A stretch of 64,000 nt of DNA from Nocardioides sp. URHA0032 (GTDB lineage Bacteria; Actinomycetota; Actinomycetes; Propionibacteriales; Nocardioidaceae): positions 62,001 through 126,000 of the forward strand of contig NZ_KK211160.1 of the NCBI RefSeq assembly GCF_000620645.1, given 5' to 3'. Under the pieces are notes generated by a model. That model had not been told where the DNA came from. It saw only the letters and a list, made by a program, of their open reading frames with translations, and made no database searches. The stretch's first letter is position 1, and each line of letters opens with the position of its first letter. This document shows, piece after piece, positions 1 through 8,211 of the stretch. The position numbers and the translations under genes are program-made.

Positions 1-41
1 TGGCTGGCCGGTGGGGTCGCACCGAGTGAGGAGCAGGAGCA

Positions 42-815
42 ATGCCGAAGATCGAGAAGTACGCGCAGGGCACGCCGAGCTACGTCGAGCTGGTGACGCC
101 CGACCAGGCGGCGGCCAAGGAGTTCTACGGCCCGCTGTTCGGGTGGGAGCTCGAGGACGTCCCGCTGGGGGATGCCGGCTACTACGTGGCGGTCGGCAAG
201 GAGGGCGACTCGGTCGCGGGGATCGGCGGGCAGATGCCCGGCATGGAGGGGCACCCGGCGTTCTGGGGCGTCTACCTGACGGTGGACGACGTGGACGCCG
301 TCGTCGCGAAGGTCGCCGCGGCCGGCGGCACGGTCGAGGCCGAGCCGTTCGACGTGATGGACCTCGGCCGGATGGCGGCGATCAAGGACCCGAGCGAGGC
401 CCGGGTGAACCTCTGGCAGGCGGGCGCGACGATCGGCACGGTGCGCGCCAACGAGCCGGGCACGCCGATCTGGAACGAGCTGATCAGCCCGGACCTGCCG
501 GCGGCCACGAAGTTCTACAGCGACGTCCTCGGTGTCTCCTGGGAGGCGGCGCCCATGGAGGGGGGCATGGACTACACCTGCCTGGTCGTCGACGGCCGCC
601 AGGTCGGCGGCGCGATGCCCCCGATGACGGAGGGCGTGCCGCCGCACTGGAACGTCTACTTCAACGTCGAGAGCGTCGATGACACCGTCGCGAAGGCGAC
701 CGGCCTCGGCGGCTCGGTGGTCGCGCCGGCGTTCGACGTGCCCGGCGTCGGCCGGATGGCGGTCCTCGCCGACCCGCAGGGCGGCATGTTCAACCTGATG
801 CAGAACCCGAGCTAG
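42..815 (+). CDS. Two-domain VOC (glyoxalase/bleomycin-resistance fold) protein
   Basis: A 257-residue protein made of two tandem vicinal-oxygen-chelate units, roughly residues 8-125 and 137-256. Each opens with a substrate-facing strand (PSYVELVTPD; TPIWNELISPD) followed by a helix holding KFYxxxxG-type residues (AAKEFYGPLFGWE; AATKFYSDVLGVSWE). Each ends with a GRMAxxxDP segment and an N-L motif (VNLWQ; MFNLMQ). This arrangement is common in actinobacterial VOC proteins annotated as glyoxalase or hydroxylase-like; the substrate cannot be inferred. A purine-rich GAGGAGCAGGAGC stretch precedes the ATG and fixes the start. The 3' end overlaps the convergent pheA stop codon by 4 nt. Confidence 0.9.
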   Translation: MPKIEKYAQGTPSYVELVTPDQAAAKEFYGPLFGWELEDVPLGDAGYYVAVGKEGDSVAGIGGQMPGMEGHPAFWGVYLTVDDVDAVVAKVAAAGGTVEAEPFDVMDLGRMAAIKDPSEARVNLWQAGATIGTVRANEPGTPIWNELISPDLPAATKFYSDVLGVSWEAAPMEGGMDYTCLVVDGRQVGGAMPPMTEGVPPHWNVYFNVESVDDTVAKATGLGGSVVAPAFDVPGVGRMAVLADPQGGMFNLMQNPS

Positions 816-1666
816 CGGCTGACCTCGGCGCGGAACGGGTCCGCGCGGTAGACGCCGAGGACCTTGATGTCGGTGGTGAAGAACGCCAGCTCCTCGAGCG
901 CGTTCTTCACGCCGACGTCGTCGGGGTGCCCGTCCACCTCGGCCAGGAACTGGGTCGCGGTGAACTCGCCGCCGACCATGTAGCTCTCGAGCTTGGTCAT
1001 GTTCACGCCGTTGGTGGCGAAGCCCCCGAGCGCCTTGTAGAGGGCGGCCGGCAGGTTGCGCACGTTGAAGATGAAGCTGGTGACGACCGGGCCGTTGCCC
1101 GACGGCGCCTCGACCAGCTCCGGGGAGAGGACGACGAAGCGCGTGGTGTTGTGGTCCTCGTCCTCGACGTCCTCGGCGAGGACCTCCAGCCCGTAGATCT
1201 CCGCGGCCAGCGGCGGCGAGATCGCGGCCTGGGTGACGTCGGCGAACTCCGCGACCTCGCGCGCGGCGCCCGCGGTGTCGCCGGCGATCACCGGCTTGAA
1301 GCCGTGCTCGCGGATGATCCGGCGGCACTGGCCCAGGGCGTGCACGTGGCTGTGCACGGTCTTGATGGTGTCCATCGTGGTGCCCGGGACACCCATCAGG
1401 CAGAACCGGATCCGCAGGAAGTGCTCGGCGACGATGTGCAGCCCGGAGTCCGGCAGGAAGTGGTGGATGTCGGCGACCCGGCCCGCGATCGAGTTGTCGA
1501 TCGGGATCATCGCCAGGTCGGCGCCCCCGGACTCCACGGCCGCGAAGACGTCCTCGAAGGACGCGCAGGGCACCGCCTCCCAGTCGGGGTAGTGCTCCAT
1601 GCACACCTGGTGGGAGTTGGCGCCGGGTTCGCCCTGGTAGGCGATGCGTCGGGTCACGCCCGTCAT
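812..1666 (-). CDS. pheA: Prephenate dehydratase
   Basis: A 284-residue protein that decarboxylates and dehydrates prephenate to phenylpyruvate, the committed step to phenylalanine. The N-terminal catalytic domain (about residues 5-185) opens with IAYQGEPGANSH and contains the IPIDNSIAGRV segment, the DTAGAAREV motif and the DHNTTRFVVL motif. The C-terminal ACT domain (about 200-280) has the phenylalanine-sensing ESYMVGGEF stretch, where most homologues read ESRP, so the allosteric loop is slightly atypical. No chorismate mutase domain is fused, as is usual in actinobacteria. It is convergent with the VOC gene and divergent from the DUF4446 gene. Confidence 0.95.
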   Translation of the reverse strand: MTGVTRRIAYQGEPGANSHQVCMEHYPDWEAVPCASFEDVFAAVESGGADLAMIPIDNSIAGRVADIHHFLPDSGLHIVAEHFLRIRFCLMGVPGTTMDTIKTVHSHVHALGQCRRIIREHGFKPVIAGDTAGAAREVAEFADVTQAAISPPLAAEIYGLEVLAEDVEDEDHNTTRFVVLSPELVEAPSGNGPVVTSFIFNVRNLPAALYKALGGFATNGVNMTKLESYMVGGEFTATQFLAEVDGHPDDVGVKNALEELAFFTTDIKVLGVYRADPFRAEVSR

Positions 1667-1727
1667 GGTCCCACGCGGGCGCGCGCCGCCCCGGCTCCTG
1701 TCCGCCCGCCAGACCTACCCTCGGGGG

Positions 1728-2117
1728 GTGGACCTCGTCGCACTCGTCATCGCTGTCGTCGCCCTGCTGCTCGTGGCGGTGACGCTGAGACGGACCGCGC
1801 CCAGGAAGGGCGACGGCGTCGAGGCGGTGCCCGAGGACGTGCACGGCCTGCGCCAGGAGGTCGCCGCGCTCCGGGCCGAGGCGAAGGACGCGCTGCGGCA
1901 CCTCGCCGTGGTCCGGTACGACGCGTTCGGCGACATGGGCGGTCATCTCTCCTGGTCGGTCGCGCTGCTCGACGACGGGGGCAACGGCGTCGTGCTGACC
2001 TCCATCCACGGCCGCAGCGACGCGCGAAGCTACGCCAAGAGCGTCAGCGGGTGGACCTGCGAGCAGCAGCTGTCCCCGGAGGAGCTCGAGGCGATCGAGC
2101 ACGCGCGGCCGTCCTGA
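1728..2117 (+). CDS. DUF4446 family membrane-anchored protein
   Basis: A 129-residue protein of unknown function. Starting at GTG 1728 gives a clean N-terminal transmembrane helix (about residues 2-22), then a short coiled coil (about 40-62), then the DUF4446 signature: RYDAFGDMGGHLSWSVALLD and VVLTSIHGRSDARSYAK. An ATG lies further upstream but would add an Arg/Pro-rich tail not expected in the family. TACCCT sits 6 nt before the GTG, so the mRNA is probably leaderless. The family is widespread in Gram-positive bacteria and no reaction is known. Confidence 0.85.
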   Translation: MDLVALVIAVVALLLVAVTLRRTAPRKGDGVEAVPEDVHGLRQEVAALRAEAKDALRHLAVVRYDAFGDMGGHLSWSVALLDDGGNGVVLTSIHGRSDARSYAKSVSGWTCEQQLSPEELEAIEHARPS

Positions 2118-2133
2118 CTCCTATGCTCCGGCC

Positions 2134-2601
2134 ATGAACCCGATGCGGTGGATGGCGCTGAAGCTCGGCGCCCAGCCCTGGCTGCACCGCTTCGCCGGTG
2201 CCATCGTCGGCCTCGACAAGCTGCTGCAACGGGTGACGCGGGGTCGCGTCGACCTGCTGACCTTCGCCGGCCTGCCCGAGATCCTGCTCCAGGTGCCCGG
2301 CCGGAAGACCGGCATCCTCCGCTCGACGCCGCTGCTCTGCGTCCCGCACGGCGACGGCTGGCTGGTCGCCGGCTCCAACTGGGGCGCGCCCGAACGGCCC
2401 GCCTGGGTCGGCAACCTCGAGGCGGCCGACGAGCCGCTGGTGACGTTCAAGGGCCGGACGGTCGCCGCCGACGCCCGCCTGCTCGAGGGCCCGGAGCGCG
2501 ACGAGAAGTGGCCGATCATGCTCGAGACGTGGCCGAACTACGCCCGGTACGCCGAGCGCACCAACCGCGAGCTCCCGGTCTTCTGGCTCACCCCGCGCTG
2601 A
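2134..2601 (+). CDS. Nitroreductase/deazaflavin-dependent (Ddn-type) oxidoreductase
   Basis: A 155-residue split-barrel protein of the F420H2-dependent quinone/nitroreductase family that includes mycobacterial Ddn. The signature is visible: VPGRKTGILRSTPL (about residues 53-66), VAGSNWGAPERPAW (about 76-89) and a C-terminal FWLTPR. In the family these contact the deazaflavin and pack the barrel; natural substrates are probably quinones, inferred from homologues. TATGCT lies 6 nt before the ATG, so the gene looks leaderless. Its stop codon lies inside a perfect palindrome shared with the convergent lipid kinase gene. Confidence 0.85.
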   Translation: MNPMRWMALKLGAQPWLHRFAGAIVGLDKLLQRVTRGRVDLLTFAGLPEILLQVPGRKTGILRSTPLLCVPHGDGWLVAGSNWGAPERPAWVGNLEAADEPLVTFKGRTVAADARLLEGPERDEKWPIMLETWPNYARYAERTNRELPVFWLTPR

Positions 2602-2614
2602 GGCTCAGCGCGGG
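2592..2614. terminator. Perfect palindrome spanning two convergent stop codons
   Basis: An 11-bp arm CCCGCGCTGAG and its exact reverse complement flank a single G at 2603. The TGA of the Ddn-type gene (2599-2601) and the stop of the convergent kinase (2605-2607) are both inside it. A very GC-rich hairpin can form on either transcript, so a compact bidirectional terminator is the simplest reading. There is no U-tract, which is normal in high-GC actinobacteria. Confidence 0.6.
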
Positions 2615-4179
2615 ACGCGGACCAGCAGCCGGCCGTGCACGCAGGTCATCCGCAGCTCCTTGCCCGGGCCGATCGAGTCGCCGTCGAGCTGGCGCGGGGT
2701 GTCGACCGCGGCCCGGATCGCGACCGTGTGACCGGTCATCCGGTTGACGAGGTCGTCGGTGCGCGGCCGGCGGGCGAGCACCCGGTAGGCCAGCGGGATC
2801 CAGGAGAGGAACTTCCGGGGGTGCAGCAGCACCACGTCGAGCACGCCGTCGTCGATCGCGGCGTCCGGCAGCAGCGGCATGCCGGCCTGGAGGAAGCCGA
2901 CGTTGCCGACCACGACGGTGCGGGCGCGGTGCTTGGTGAACTCGGCGCCGTCCACCGAGACCTCGACGCGGACGGCGGGGAACATCAATGACTTCAGGGC
3001 CGACAGCACGTAGGCCAGCCAGCCGACGCGCTTCTTGATGTCCTCGTTGACGCCCTCCATGATCGCCGCGTCGAAGCCCATACCGGCCATCACCATGAAG
3101 TGGGTGTCCTCGATCCCGTCGCCGGACACCTCGACCAGGTCGATCGCCCGGTCCTGGCCGGTGAGTGCGACGTCGATGGCGGCGCGGAGGTAGAGCGGGA
3201 TGTCCAGGTTCCGCGCCAGCAGGTTGCCGGTCCCGGCGGGGATGATGCCGACCGGGATGCCGGTGCCGGCGAGCTCCGCGCACACCTCGCGGACGGTGCC
3301 GTCGCCACCGCACACGAGCACCAGGTCCGCGCCCGCGACCGAGGCGGCCTCGGCCATGCCGGTGCCGGGGTCCTCGATGGTCGTGTAGTGCCAGGTCGGC
3401 GCCGACCAGCCCGCCTCGGCAGCCATCGCGGTCACGATCGCCTCGAACTGGCCGACGTCCTCGACCTTGATCGGGTTGAGCACCACCGCGAGCCGCCGGT
3501 CGGAGACGTACACCTCGGGCAGGGGCTCGCTGCTCGCGGCGTGACTGCGCGGCAGCGGGTTGTAGAGCGCGATGCCCAGCAGCACCATGCCGATGCCGAG
3601 CAGGTAGCCGCCCACGACGTCGCTCGGGTAGTGCCGCCCCAGCAGCACCCGGTCCGCGCCCACCAGCAGCACGACCAGCACGATCCCGACGTACGCCGCC
3701 CGGCGCAGGTTCGCGCGGCGCACGAACATCGACACGAGCACGGCGAGGACCCCGCCCAGCGCCGCGATCGACGACGCGTGCCCGGACGGGTAGGACATGC
3801 TGTGCAGGAACTCGTCGGGGTTCTGCCACCCGGGTCTGCCGCGGCCGACCAGGAGCTTGAGCGCCGTGGTCGCCAACGAGGTCACGATCATCACCCCGGC
3901 GGTGAAGAACGCCGCGCGGCGATGGCCGCGGACCAGCAGGAACACCACGATCACCACGGTCAGGATCGTCATGCCGACGGTCCCGAAGGCGTCCTCGACC
4001 ACGTTCAGCGGGTTCCGCAGCCACGCCGAGTCGACCGCCCAGGTCTCCGCGCGCTCGCCGCGATCGTCCAGCGACGTCAACGAGCCCCACCCGCCGATCA
4101 CCCCAGCGGTCAGCAGTGCGAACGCCGCGAAGCAGACCGCGGCCCACGTCAGGAACGCGGCGCGGGGTCGGTCGAGCAT
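2605..4179 (-). CDS. PAP2 phosphatase / diacylglycerol-kinase-type lipid kinase fusion
   Basis: A 524-residue two-domain protein. The N-terminal part (about residues 1-215) is a polytopic PAP2-type phosphatase with KLLVGRGRP, SMSYPSGHASS and GRHYPSDVVGG, the three phosphatase motifs. The C-terminal part (about 225-524) is a DAGK/sphingosine-kinase catalytic domain with VLNPIK, the nucleotide-binding GGDGTVREV, IPAGTGNLLARNL, and the late DGDSIG loop. Family knowledge suggests phosphorylation of a lipid headgroup and dephosphorylation of a polyprenyl or lipid phosphate at the membrane, in one chain. The start at ATG 4179 is preceded by CATACT seven nt upstream and no good Shine-Dalgarno. Starts further upstream would run into antisense serS sequence and were not used. 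Confidence 0.88.
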   Translation of the reverse strand: MLDRPRAAFLTWAAVCFAAFALLTAGVIGGWGSLTSLDDRGERAETWAVDSAWLRNPLNVVEDAFGTVGMTILTVVIVVFLLVRGHRRAAFFTAGVMIVTSLATTALKLLVGRGRPGWQNPDEFLHSMSYPSGHASSIAALGGVLAVLVSMFVRRANLRRAAYVGIVLVVLLVGADRVLLGRHYPSDVVGGYLLGIGMVLLGIALYNPLPRSHAASSEPLPEVYVSDRRLAVVLNPIKVEDVGQFEAIVTAMAAEAGWSAPTWHYTTIEDPGTGMAEAASVAGADLVLVCGGDGTVREVCAELAGTGIPVGIIPAGTGNLLARNLDIPLYLRAAIDVALTGQDRAIDLVEVSGDGIEDTHFMVMAGMGFDAAIMEGVNEDIKKRVGWLAYVLSALKSLMFPAVRVEVSVDGAEFTKHRARTVVVGNVGFLQAGMPLLPDAAIDDGVLDVVLLHPRKFLSWIPLAYRVLARRPRTDDLVNRMTGHTVAIRAAVDTPRQLDGDSIGPGKELRMTCVHGRLLVRVPR

Positions 4180-4245
4180 GAGGGGAAGTATGCCTGCCGG
4201 TATCTGGCGAGCGTCCGTGCCGCCGCCCCGGATAGCCTTGCCGGC

Positions 4246-5523
4246 ATGATCGACCCGCGCATCCTCCGAGACGACCCCGACCGCGTGCGCGCCGCCCAGG
4301 CCAAGCGCGGGCTGTCCGACGAGGTCGTGGATCGTGCGCTGTCCGCCGACTCGGCCCGGAGGGCCGCCATCGCGGCGTTCGAGGCCAAGCGCGCCGAGCA
4401 GAAGCTGCTCGGCAAGCAGGTCGCCCAGGCACAGGGCGAGGCGAAGCAGGAGCTGCTGACCCGCACCAGGGCGCTCGCCGCAGAGGTGAAGGAGCTGGAG
4501 GCCGCGCAGGTCGAGGCCGAGGCGGCCTGGCACGACGCCGTGATGGGCATCCCCAACCTCGCTGCCGAGGAGGCGCCGGCCGGCGGCGAGGACGACTTCG
4601 TCGTGCTGGAGACGATCGGCACGCCCCGCGACTTCACGGCCGAGGGCTTCGAGCCCCGCGACCACGTCGAGCTCGGCCGGATCCTCGGTGCCATCGACCT
4701 CGACCGCGGCGCGAAGGTCTCGGGCTCCCGCTTCTACTTCCTCACCGGCGTCGGCGCCGAGCTCGAGTTCGCGCTCGTGAACCTCGCCAACGAGACCGCG
4801 CGCGAGTACGGGTTCACCCAGGTGATCGCGCCCTCGATGGTCAAGCCCCGCGCGATGGAGGGCACCGGATTCCTGGGCCAGGCCGCCGACGACGTGTACC
4901 GGATCGAGGGGCAGGACATGTATCTCGTCGGCACCTCGGAGGTGCCGATGGCGGCGTACCACTCCGACGAGATCCTCGACGGCGACTCGCTGCCGCTGCG
5001 GTACGCCGCGTTCAGCCCCTGCTTCCGCAAGGAGGCCGGCTCGCACGGCAAGGACACCAAGGGCATCATCCGGGTCCACTGGTTCGACAAGGTCGAGATG
5101 TTCGTCTACACGACGACCGAGGAGTCCTTCGCCGAGCACCAGCGACTGCTCGGCATCGAGAAGTCGTTCCTGGACAAGCTCGAGCTGGCCTACCAGGTCA
5201 TCGACACCGCCGCCGGGGATCTGGGGCTGTCGGCGCAGCGGAAGTTCGACTGCGAGGCGTGGATCCCGACGCAGGGCAAGTACCGCGAGCTGACCTCGAC
5301 CTCGAACTGCACCGAGTTCCAGACCCGCCGCCTCGACACCCGGGGCCGGTTCGGCCAAGACATCAGGCCGGTCGCGACCCTCAACGGCACGCTCTGCGCG
5401 ATCCCGCGCGCGATCGTGGCCATCCTGGAGACCCACCAGCAGGCCGACGGGTCGGTGCGGGTCCCCAAGGCGCTGCAGCCCTGGCTCGGTGGCCGCGAGG
5501 TGCTGGAACCGGTCGCTCAGTGA
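4246..5523 (+). CDS. serS: Seryl-tRNA synthetase
   Basis: A 425-residue class II synthetase that charges tRNA-Ser. The N-terminal antiparallel coiled coil that grips the long variable arm spans about residues 25-105. Motif 2 is seen as FSPCFRKEAGSHGKDTKG, and motif 3 ends in NGTLCAIPRAIVAILE; TSEVPMAAYH is the serine-site loop. Length is normal for the family. TAGCCT seven nt before the ATG suggests leaderless transcription. It heads a four-gene chain in which each following gene overlaps the previous stop by four nt. Two tRNA-Ser genes occur 8-9 kb downstream. Confidence 0.97.
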   Translation: MIDPRILRDDPDRVRAAQAKRGLSDEVVDRALSADSARRAAIAAFEAKRAEQKLLGKQVAQAQGEAKQELLTRTRALAAEVKELEAAQVEAEAAWHDAVMGIPNLAAEEAPAGGEDDFVVLETIGTPRDFTAEGFEPRDHVELGRILGAIDLDRGAKVSGSRFYFLTGVGAELEFALVNLANETAREYGFTQVIAPSMVKPRAMEGTGFLGQAADDVYRIEGQDMYLVGTSEVPMAAYHSDEILDGDSLPLRYAAFSPCFRKEAGSHGKDTKGIIRVHWFDKVEMFVYTTTEESFAEHQRLLGIEKSFLDKLELAYQVIDTAAGDLGLSAQRKFDCEAWIPTQGKYRELTSTSNCTEFQTRRLDTRGRFGQDIRPVATLNGTLCAIPRAIVAILETHQQADGSVRVPKALQPWLGGREVLEPVAQ

Positions 5524-6356
5524 GCGACGGGGTGACCGGCTGGCGGCCGAAGCTCGTCGCGCTCGACATCGACGGCACGCTCCTGAAGTGGGTGGAGGGC
5601 TCCGGAACGACCCGCGAGGAGATCTCGCAGGCGGTGAAGGACGCGGTCCAGCGCGCGGTCGAGGCCGGCGCGCACGTCGTGCTCGCCAGCGGCCGGTCTC
5701 CGCACGGCATGACGAACGTCGCGGACATGCTCGAGCTCCACGGCGAGGGTCGCGAGCGGCTCTGGAGCGTCGCGTCGAACGGCGCGGTCGTGTTCCGCTA
5801 TCCACCGCTCGAGGTCGTGCACGAGGAGAAGTTCGACGCCCGGCCCGCGGTCGAGGCGATCCTGGCGCGGCACCCCAACGCGCTGGTCGCGGTCGAGGAG
5901 CGCGGCGTCGGCTACCGGGTGAACTCGCACTTCCCCGACGGCGAGCTCTCCGGGGACATGATCGTGACGGACGTCGCCGACCTGGTCGCCGCCGAGGTCA
6001 GCCGGGTGATCATCCGCGATCCGGAGTCGACGGCCGACGAGTTCGTCGCGCTCGCCGGCGAGCTGGGTCTGCACGGCACCAACTACGTCGTCGGCTGGAC
6101 CGCCTGGCTCGACCTCGCGCCGGTCGGCGTCTCGAAGGCCTCGGGACTCGCCCACGTCGCCGACCGGCTCGGCCTCACCGGTGCGGACGCTCTGGCGGTC
6201 GGCGACGGGCGCAACGACGTCGAGATGTTCGAGTGGGCGCACCGCGGCGTCGCGATGGGACAGGCGATCGAGGACGTCATCGCCGCGGCCGACGCCGTGA
6301 CCGACAGCGTCTACGAGGACGGCCTCGCCATCGAGCTGGACACGTGGTTCGGGTGA
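5520..6356 (+). CDS. HAD-superfamily (Cof-like) phosphatase
   Basis: A 278-residue HAD hydrolase. Motif I is LDIDGTLL with the nucleophile Asp near residue 18; motif II is VLASGRS; a Cof-type cap follows; motifs III/IV are KASGL and GDGRNDVEMFEWA. Cof-like enzymes dephosphorylate sugar phosphates or nucleotides; the substrate is not predictable. The GTG start overlaps the serS TGA by GTGA, implying translational coupling; a second GTG at 5532 is possible. It is one of two related HAD genes in this operon, the other being the fourth gene. Confidence 0.88.
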   Translation: MSDGVTGWRPKLVALDIDGTLLKWVEGSGTTREEISQAVKDAVQRAVEAGAHVVLASGRSPHGMTNVADMLELHGEGRERLWSVASNGAVVFRYPPLEVVHEEKFDARPAVEAILARHPNALVAVEERGVGYRVNSHFPDGELSGDMIVTDVADLVAAEVSRVIIRDPESTADEFVALAGELGLHGTNYVVGWTAWLDLAPVGVSKASGLAHVADRLGLTGADALAVGDGRNDVEMFEWAHRGVAMGQAIEDVIAAADAVTDSVYEDGLAIELDTWFG

Positions 6357-6841
6357 GGCTGCCCGACGAGATCACCAGCGACCGGCTCCGGCTCCCACTC
6401 TGGACGCCCGGCGAGGCCGCCGACATCCTGGCCGGCCGGCACCGCGACGGCTGGCACACCGACTACCCGCGCCAGGACGACCGTGACGCCGCCACGATGT
6501 ACCACGCCGGCGACCCCTGGGCGCCTCGCCACGTCATCCGCGGTACGACCGCGCTCGGGTCGCTGGGCTTCTTCGGCCCGCCCGAGGACGCGGCCGACGG
6601 CGTGCCCGAGGTCGAGGTCGGCTACGGCCTCGTCGAGGAGGCGCGCGGATGGGGCTTCGCGACCGAGGCGCTCGCGGCCGTGCTCGTGGAGACGGACCGC
6701 GCGGGCGTCCGGGTGCGGGCGAGCGTGGAGCCCGAGAACCAGGCCAGCATCAGGGTGCTCGCCAAGTGCGGGTTCACCGACCTCCGCGGCAGCGACGAGG
6801 ACGGCCACCTGGTGATGGCCAGGCCGCTGCCCGCCCCATGA
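6353..6841 (+). CDS. GNAT family N-acetyltransferase
   Basis: A 162-residue acetyltransferase of the ribosomal-protein-alanine-acetyltransferase-like GNAT group. It opens with the typical ITSDRLRLPLWTP strand. The acetyl-CoA binding segment is VGYGLVEEARGWGFATEAL, and VEPENQASIRVLAKCGF is the late conserved motif of the RimJ/RimL type. The acceptor is unknown. The GTG start overlaps the preceding HAD gene stop (GTGA), and its own stop overlaps the ATG of the next HAD gene, so it is certainly in the serS operon. Confidence 0.88.
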   Translation: MRLPDEITSDRLRLPLWTPGEAADILAGRHRDGWHTDYPRQDDRDAATMYHAGDPWAPRHVIRGTTALGSLGFFGPPEDAADGVPEVEVGYGLVEEARGWGFATEALAAVLVETDRAGVRVRASVEPENQASIRVLAKCGFTDLRGSDEDGHLVMARPLPAP

Positions 6842-7632
6842 CCCGCCCCGGGCTGGTCGCCACCGACCTGGACGGCACCCTGGTCCGCAGCGACGGCAGC
6901 GTGTCGCCGTACACGGCCGACGTCCTCGCCCGGGTCGAGGCGCTCGGCGTCCCGGTGGTGTTCGTGACCGGACGGCCGCTGCGCTGGACCGAGGAGGTCT
7001 TCGAGCACGTCGGCGAGCACGGCCTGGCCGTCGTCTCGAACGGCGCCCTCGTCTGGGACGTGGCCCGGCACCGGCCGCACCTCGAGCGGCTGATCGACCC
7101 GGCGCTCGGGCTGGAGGTCTGCGCGCTGATCCGCGAGGCGATCCCCGGCTCGACCTTCGCGGTGGAGACGCTCGACGGGATCGGCCTGGAGGAGGACTTC
7201 CTCGAGCGGCACGCCATCCCCGACGGTGCCCGTCGCGCGCCGGTCGCGGAGCTGTTCGACCGTCCGGCCCTCAAGCTGCTGGCCCGCCACGAGGAGCTCT
7301 CGGCGCAGGAGTTCTGGGACGCCGCCGAGGCCGTCGTCCAGGGCCGGATGGTGATCACCTGGTCGTCGGCGACGGCGCTGCTCGAGATCAGCGCGCCCGG
7401 CGTCACCAAGGCCTCGACGCTCGCGCTGCTGTGCGCCGACCTCGGCGTCGACGCGACGGACGTGGTCGCGTTCGGCGACATGCCCAACGACCTGCCGATG
7501 CTCGCCTGGGCGGGCACGTCGTACGCGATGGCGAACGCCCACGCGACCGTTCTCGAGGCGGCCACGCACACCGCGCCCGCCAACGACGAGGACGGGGTCG
7601 CGCGGGTGCTGGCTGGTCTCCTCGACCTGTGA
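6838..7632 (+). CDS. HAD-superfamily (Cof-like) hydrolase
   Basis: A 264-residue HAD phosphatase with motif I TDLDGTLVRSDG, motif II VFVTGRP, a cap region, and motifs III/IV KASTLALL and FGDMPNDLPMLAWAG. It is similar in plan to the second gene of the operon but clearly divergent in sequence, so it is a paralogue rather than a recent duplicate. It starts at the ATG of an ATGA overlap with the GNAT stop. Substrate unknown; the co-transcription with serS is conserved-looking core organisation rather than a pathway clue. Confidence 0.88.
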   Translation: MTRPGLVATDLDGTLVRSDGSVSPYTADVLARVEALGVPVVFVTGRPLRWTEEVFEHVGEHGLAVVSNGALVWDVARHRPHLERLIDPALGLEVCALIREAIPGSTFAVETLDGIGLEEDFLERHAIPDGARRAPVAELFDRPALKLLARHEELSAQEFWDAAEAVVQGRMVITWSSATALLEISAPGVTKASTLALLCADLGVDATDVVAFGDMPNDLPMLAWAGTSYAMANAHATVLEAATHTAPANDEDGVARVLAGLLDL

Positions 7633-7641
7633 TCTGTTGAG

Positions 7642-8211
7642 ATGGACGTCGTGATCCCCCGACTGCTGGCCGTCCTGCTGCTCGTCTGCGGCGGCGTTCT
7701 CGCCCTCGGCGCACCGGCCTCGGCGTGCCCGCGGGTCGACAGCTCGCCGGCCTCGCTGGTCAGGAACGCGGACGCCGTGTTCACCGGGACCGTCGCCGAC
7801 CGGACCCGCCGGGGCCCCGGGATCCACTACTCGGTCGACGTGCAGAAGGTCTACAAGGGCGGCGTCGGCGAGCGGGCGAGGCTCAGCACCCCCCGGAGCG
7901 CACGCGCCTGCGGCGAGCCTGACCTCCAGGTGGGCCGGGACTACGTGTTCTTCGCGAGCGGTCACGGCACCGAGCCGCGGATCGGGACGCACGGTGCGGC
8001 CCCGGTCACCGACGCCCGGGTGCAGCGGGTCGAGCGACTGCTCGGGGCCGGCACGTCGCCGGCCCAGCCCGAGCCCGTGCAGGCGACGTTCACGATGGTC
8101 GCCGGCGAGCGCACCAGCCTGGCCCGGCTGGCCGCGCCCGGGGTCGCGATGGTGATCGTCGGGCTGCTGGGCCTGCTGCTCGTGGCGAGCCTCGGCCGCC
8201 GCCGCAGCTAG
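7642..8211 (+). CDS. Secreted, C-terminally membrane-anchored protein with TIMP/NTR-like domain
   Basis: A 189-residue exported protein. Residues 1-28 form a signal peptide ending ASA before Cys29. The middle (about 29-130) shows ADAVFTGTV, YSVDVQKVYKGGVG, the ACGEPDLQVGRDYVFFA segment and paired cysteines, the pattern of the tissue-inhibitor/netrin-like fold often found in actinobacterial surface proteins. A transmembrane helix at about 163-184 is followed by RRRS, so the domain would face outward. Function unknown. It lies 9 nt after the serS operon, and its stop overlaps the convergent proteasome-activator gene by 4 nt. Confidence 0.75.
   Translation: MDVVIPRLLAVLLLVCGGVLALGAPASACPRVDSSPASLVRNADAVFTGTVADRTRRGPGIHYSVDVQKVYKGGVGERARLSTPRSARACGEPDLQVGRDYVFFASGHGTEPRIGTHGAAPVTDARVQRVERLLGAGTSPAQPEPVQATFTMVAGERTSLARLAAPGVAMVIVGLLGLLLVASLGRRRS

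Noticed and set aside
926..2137. Long open frame on the plus strand opposite pheA
   Set aside because: High-GC third-position bias leaves antisense frames open; the peptide is Arg/Gly/Val-rich without any family motif, and pheA fully explains the region.
4180..5805. N-terminal extension of the PAP2/lipid kinase frame to 5805
   Set aside because: The added sequence is antisense to serS and lacks membrane or catalytic features; the leaderless-type ATG at 4179 gives the normal family start.
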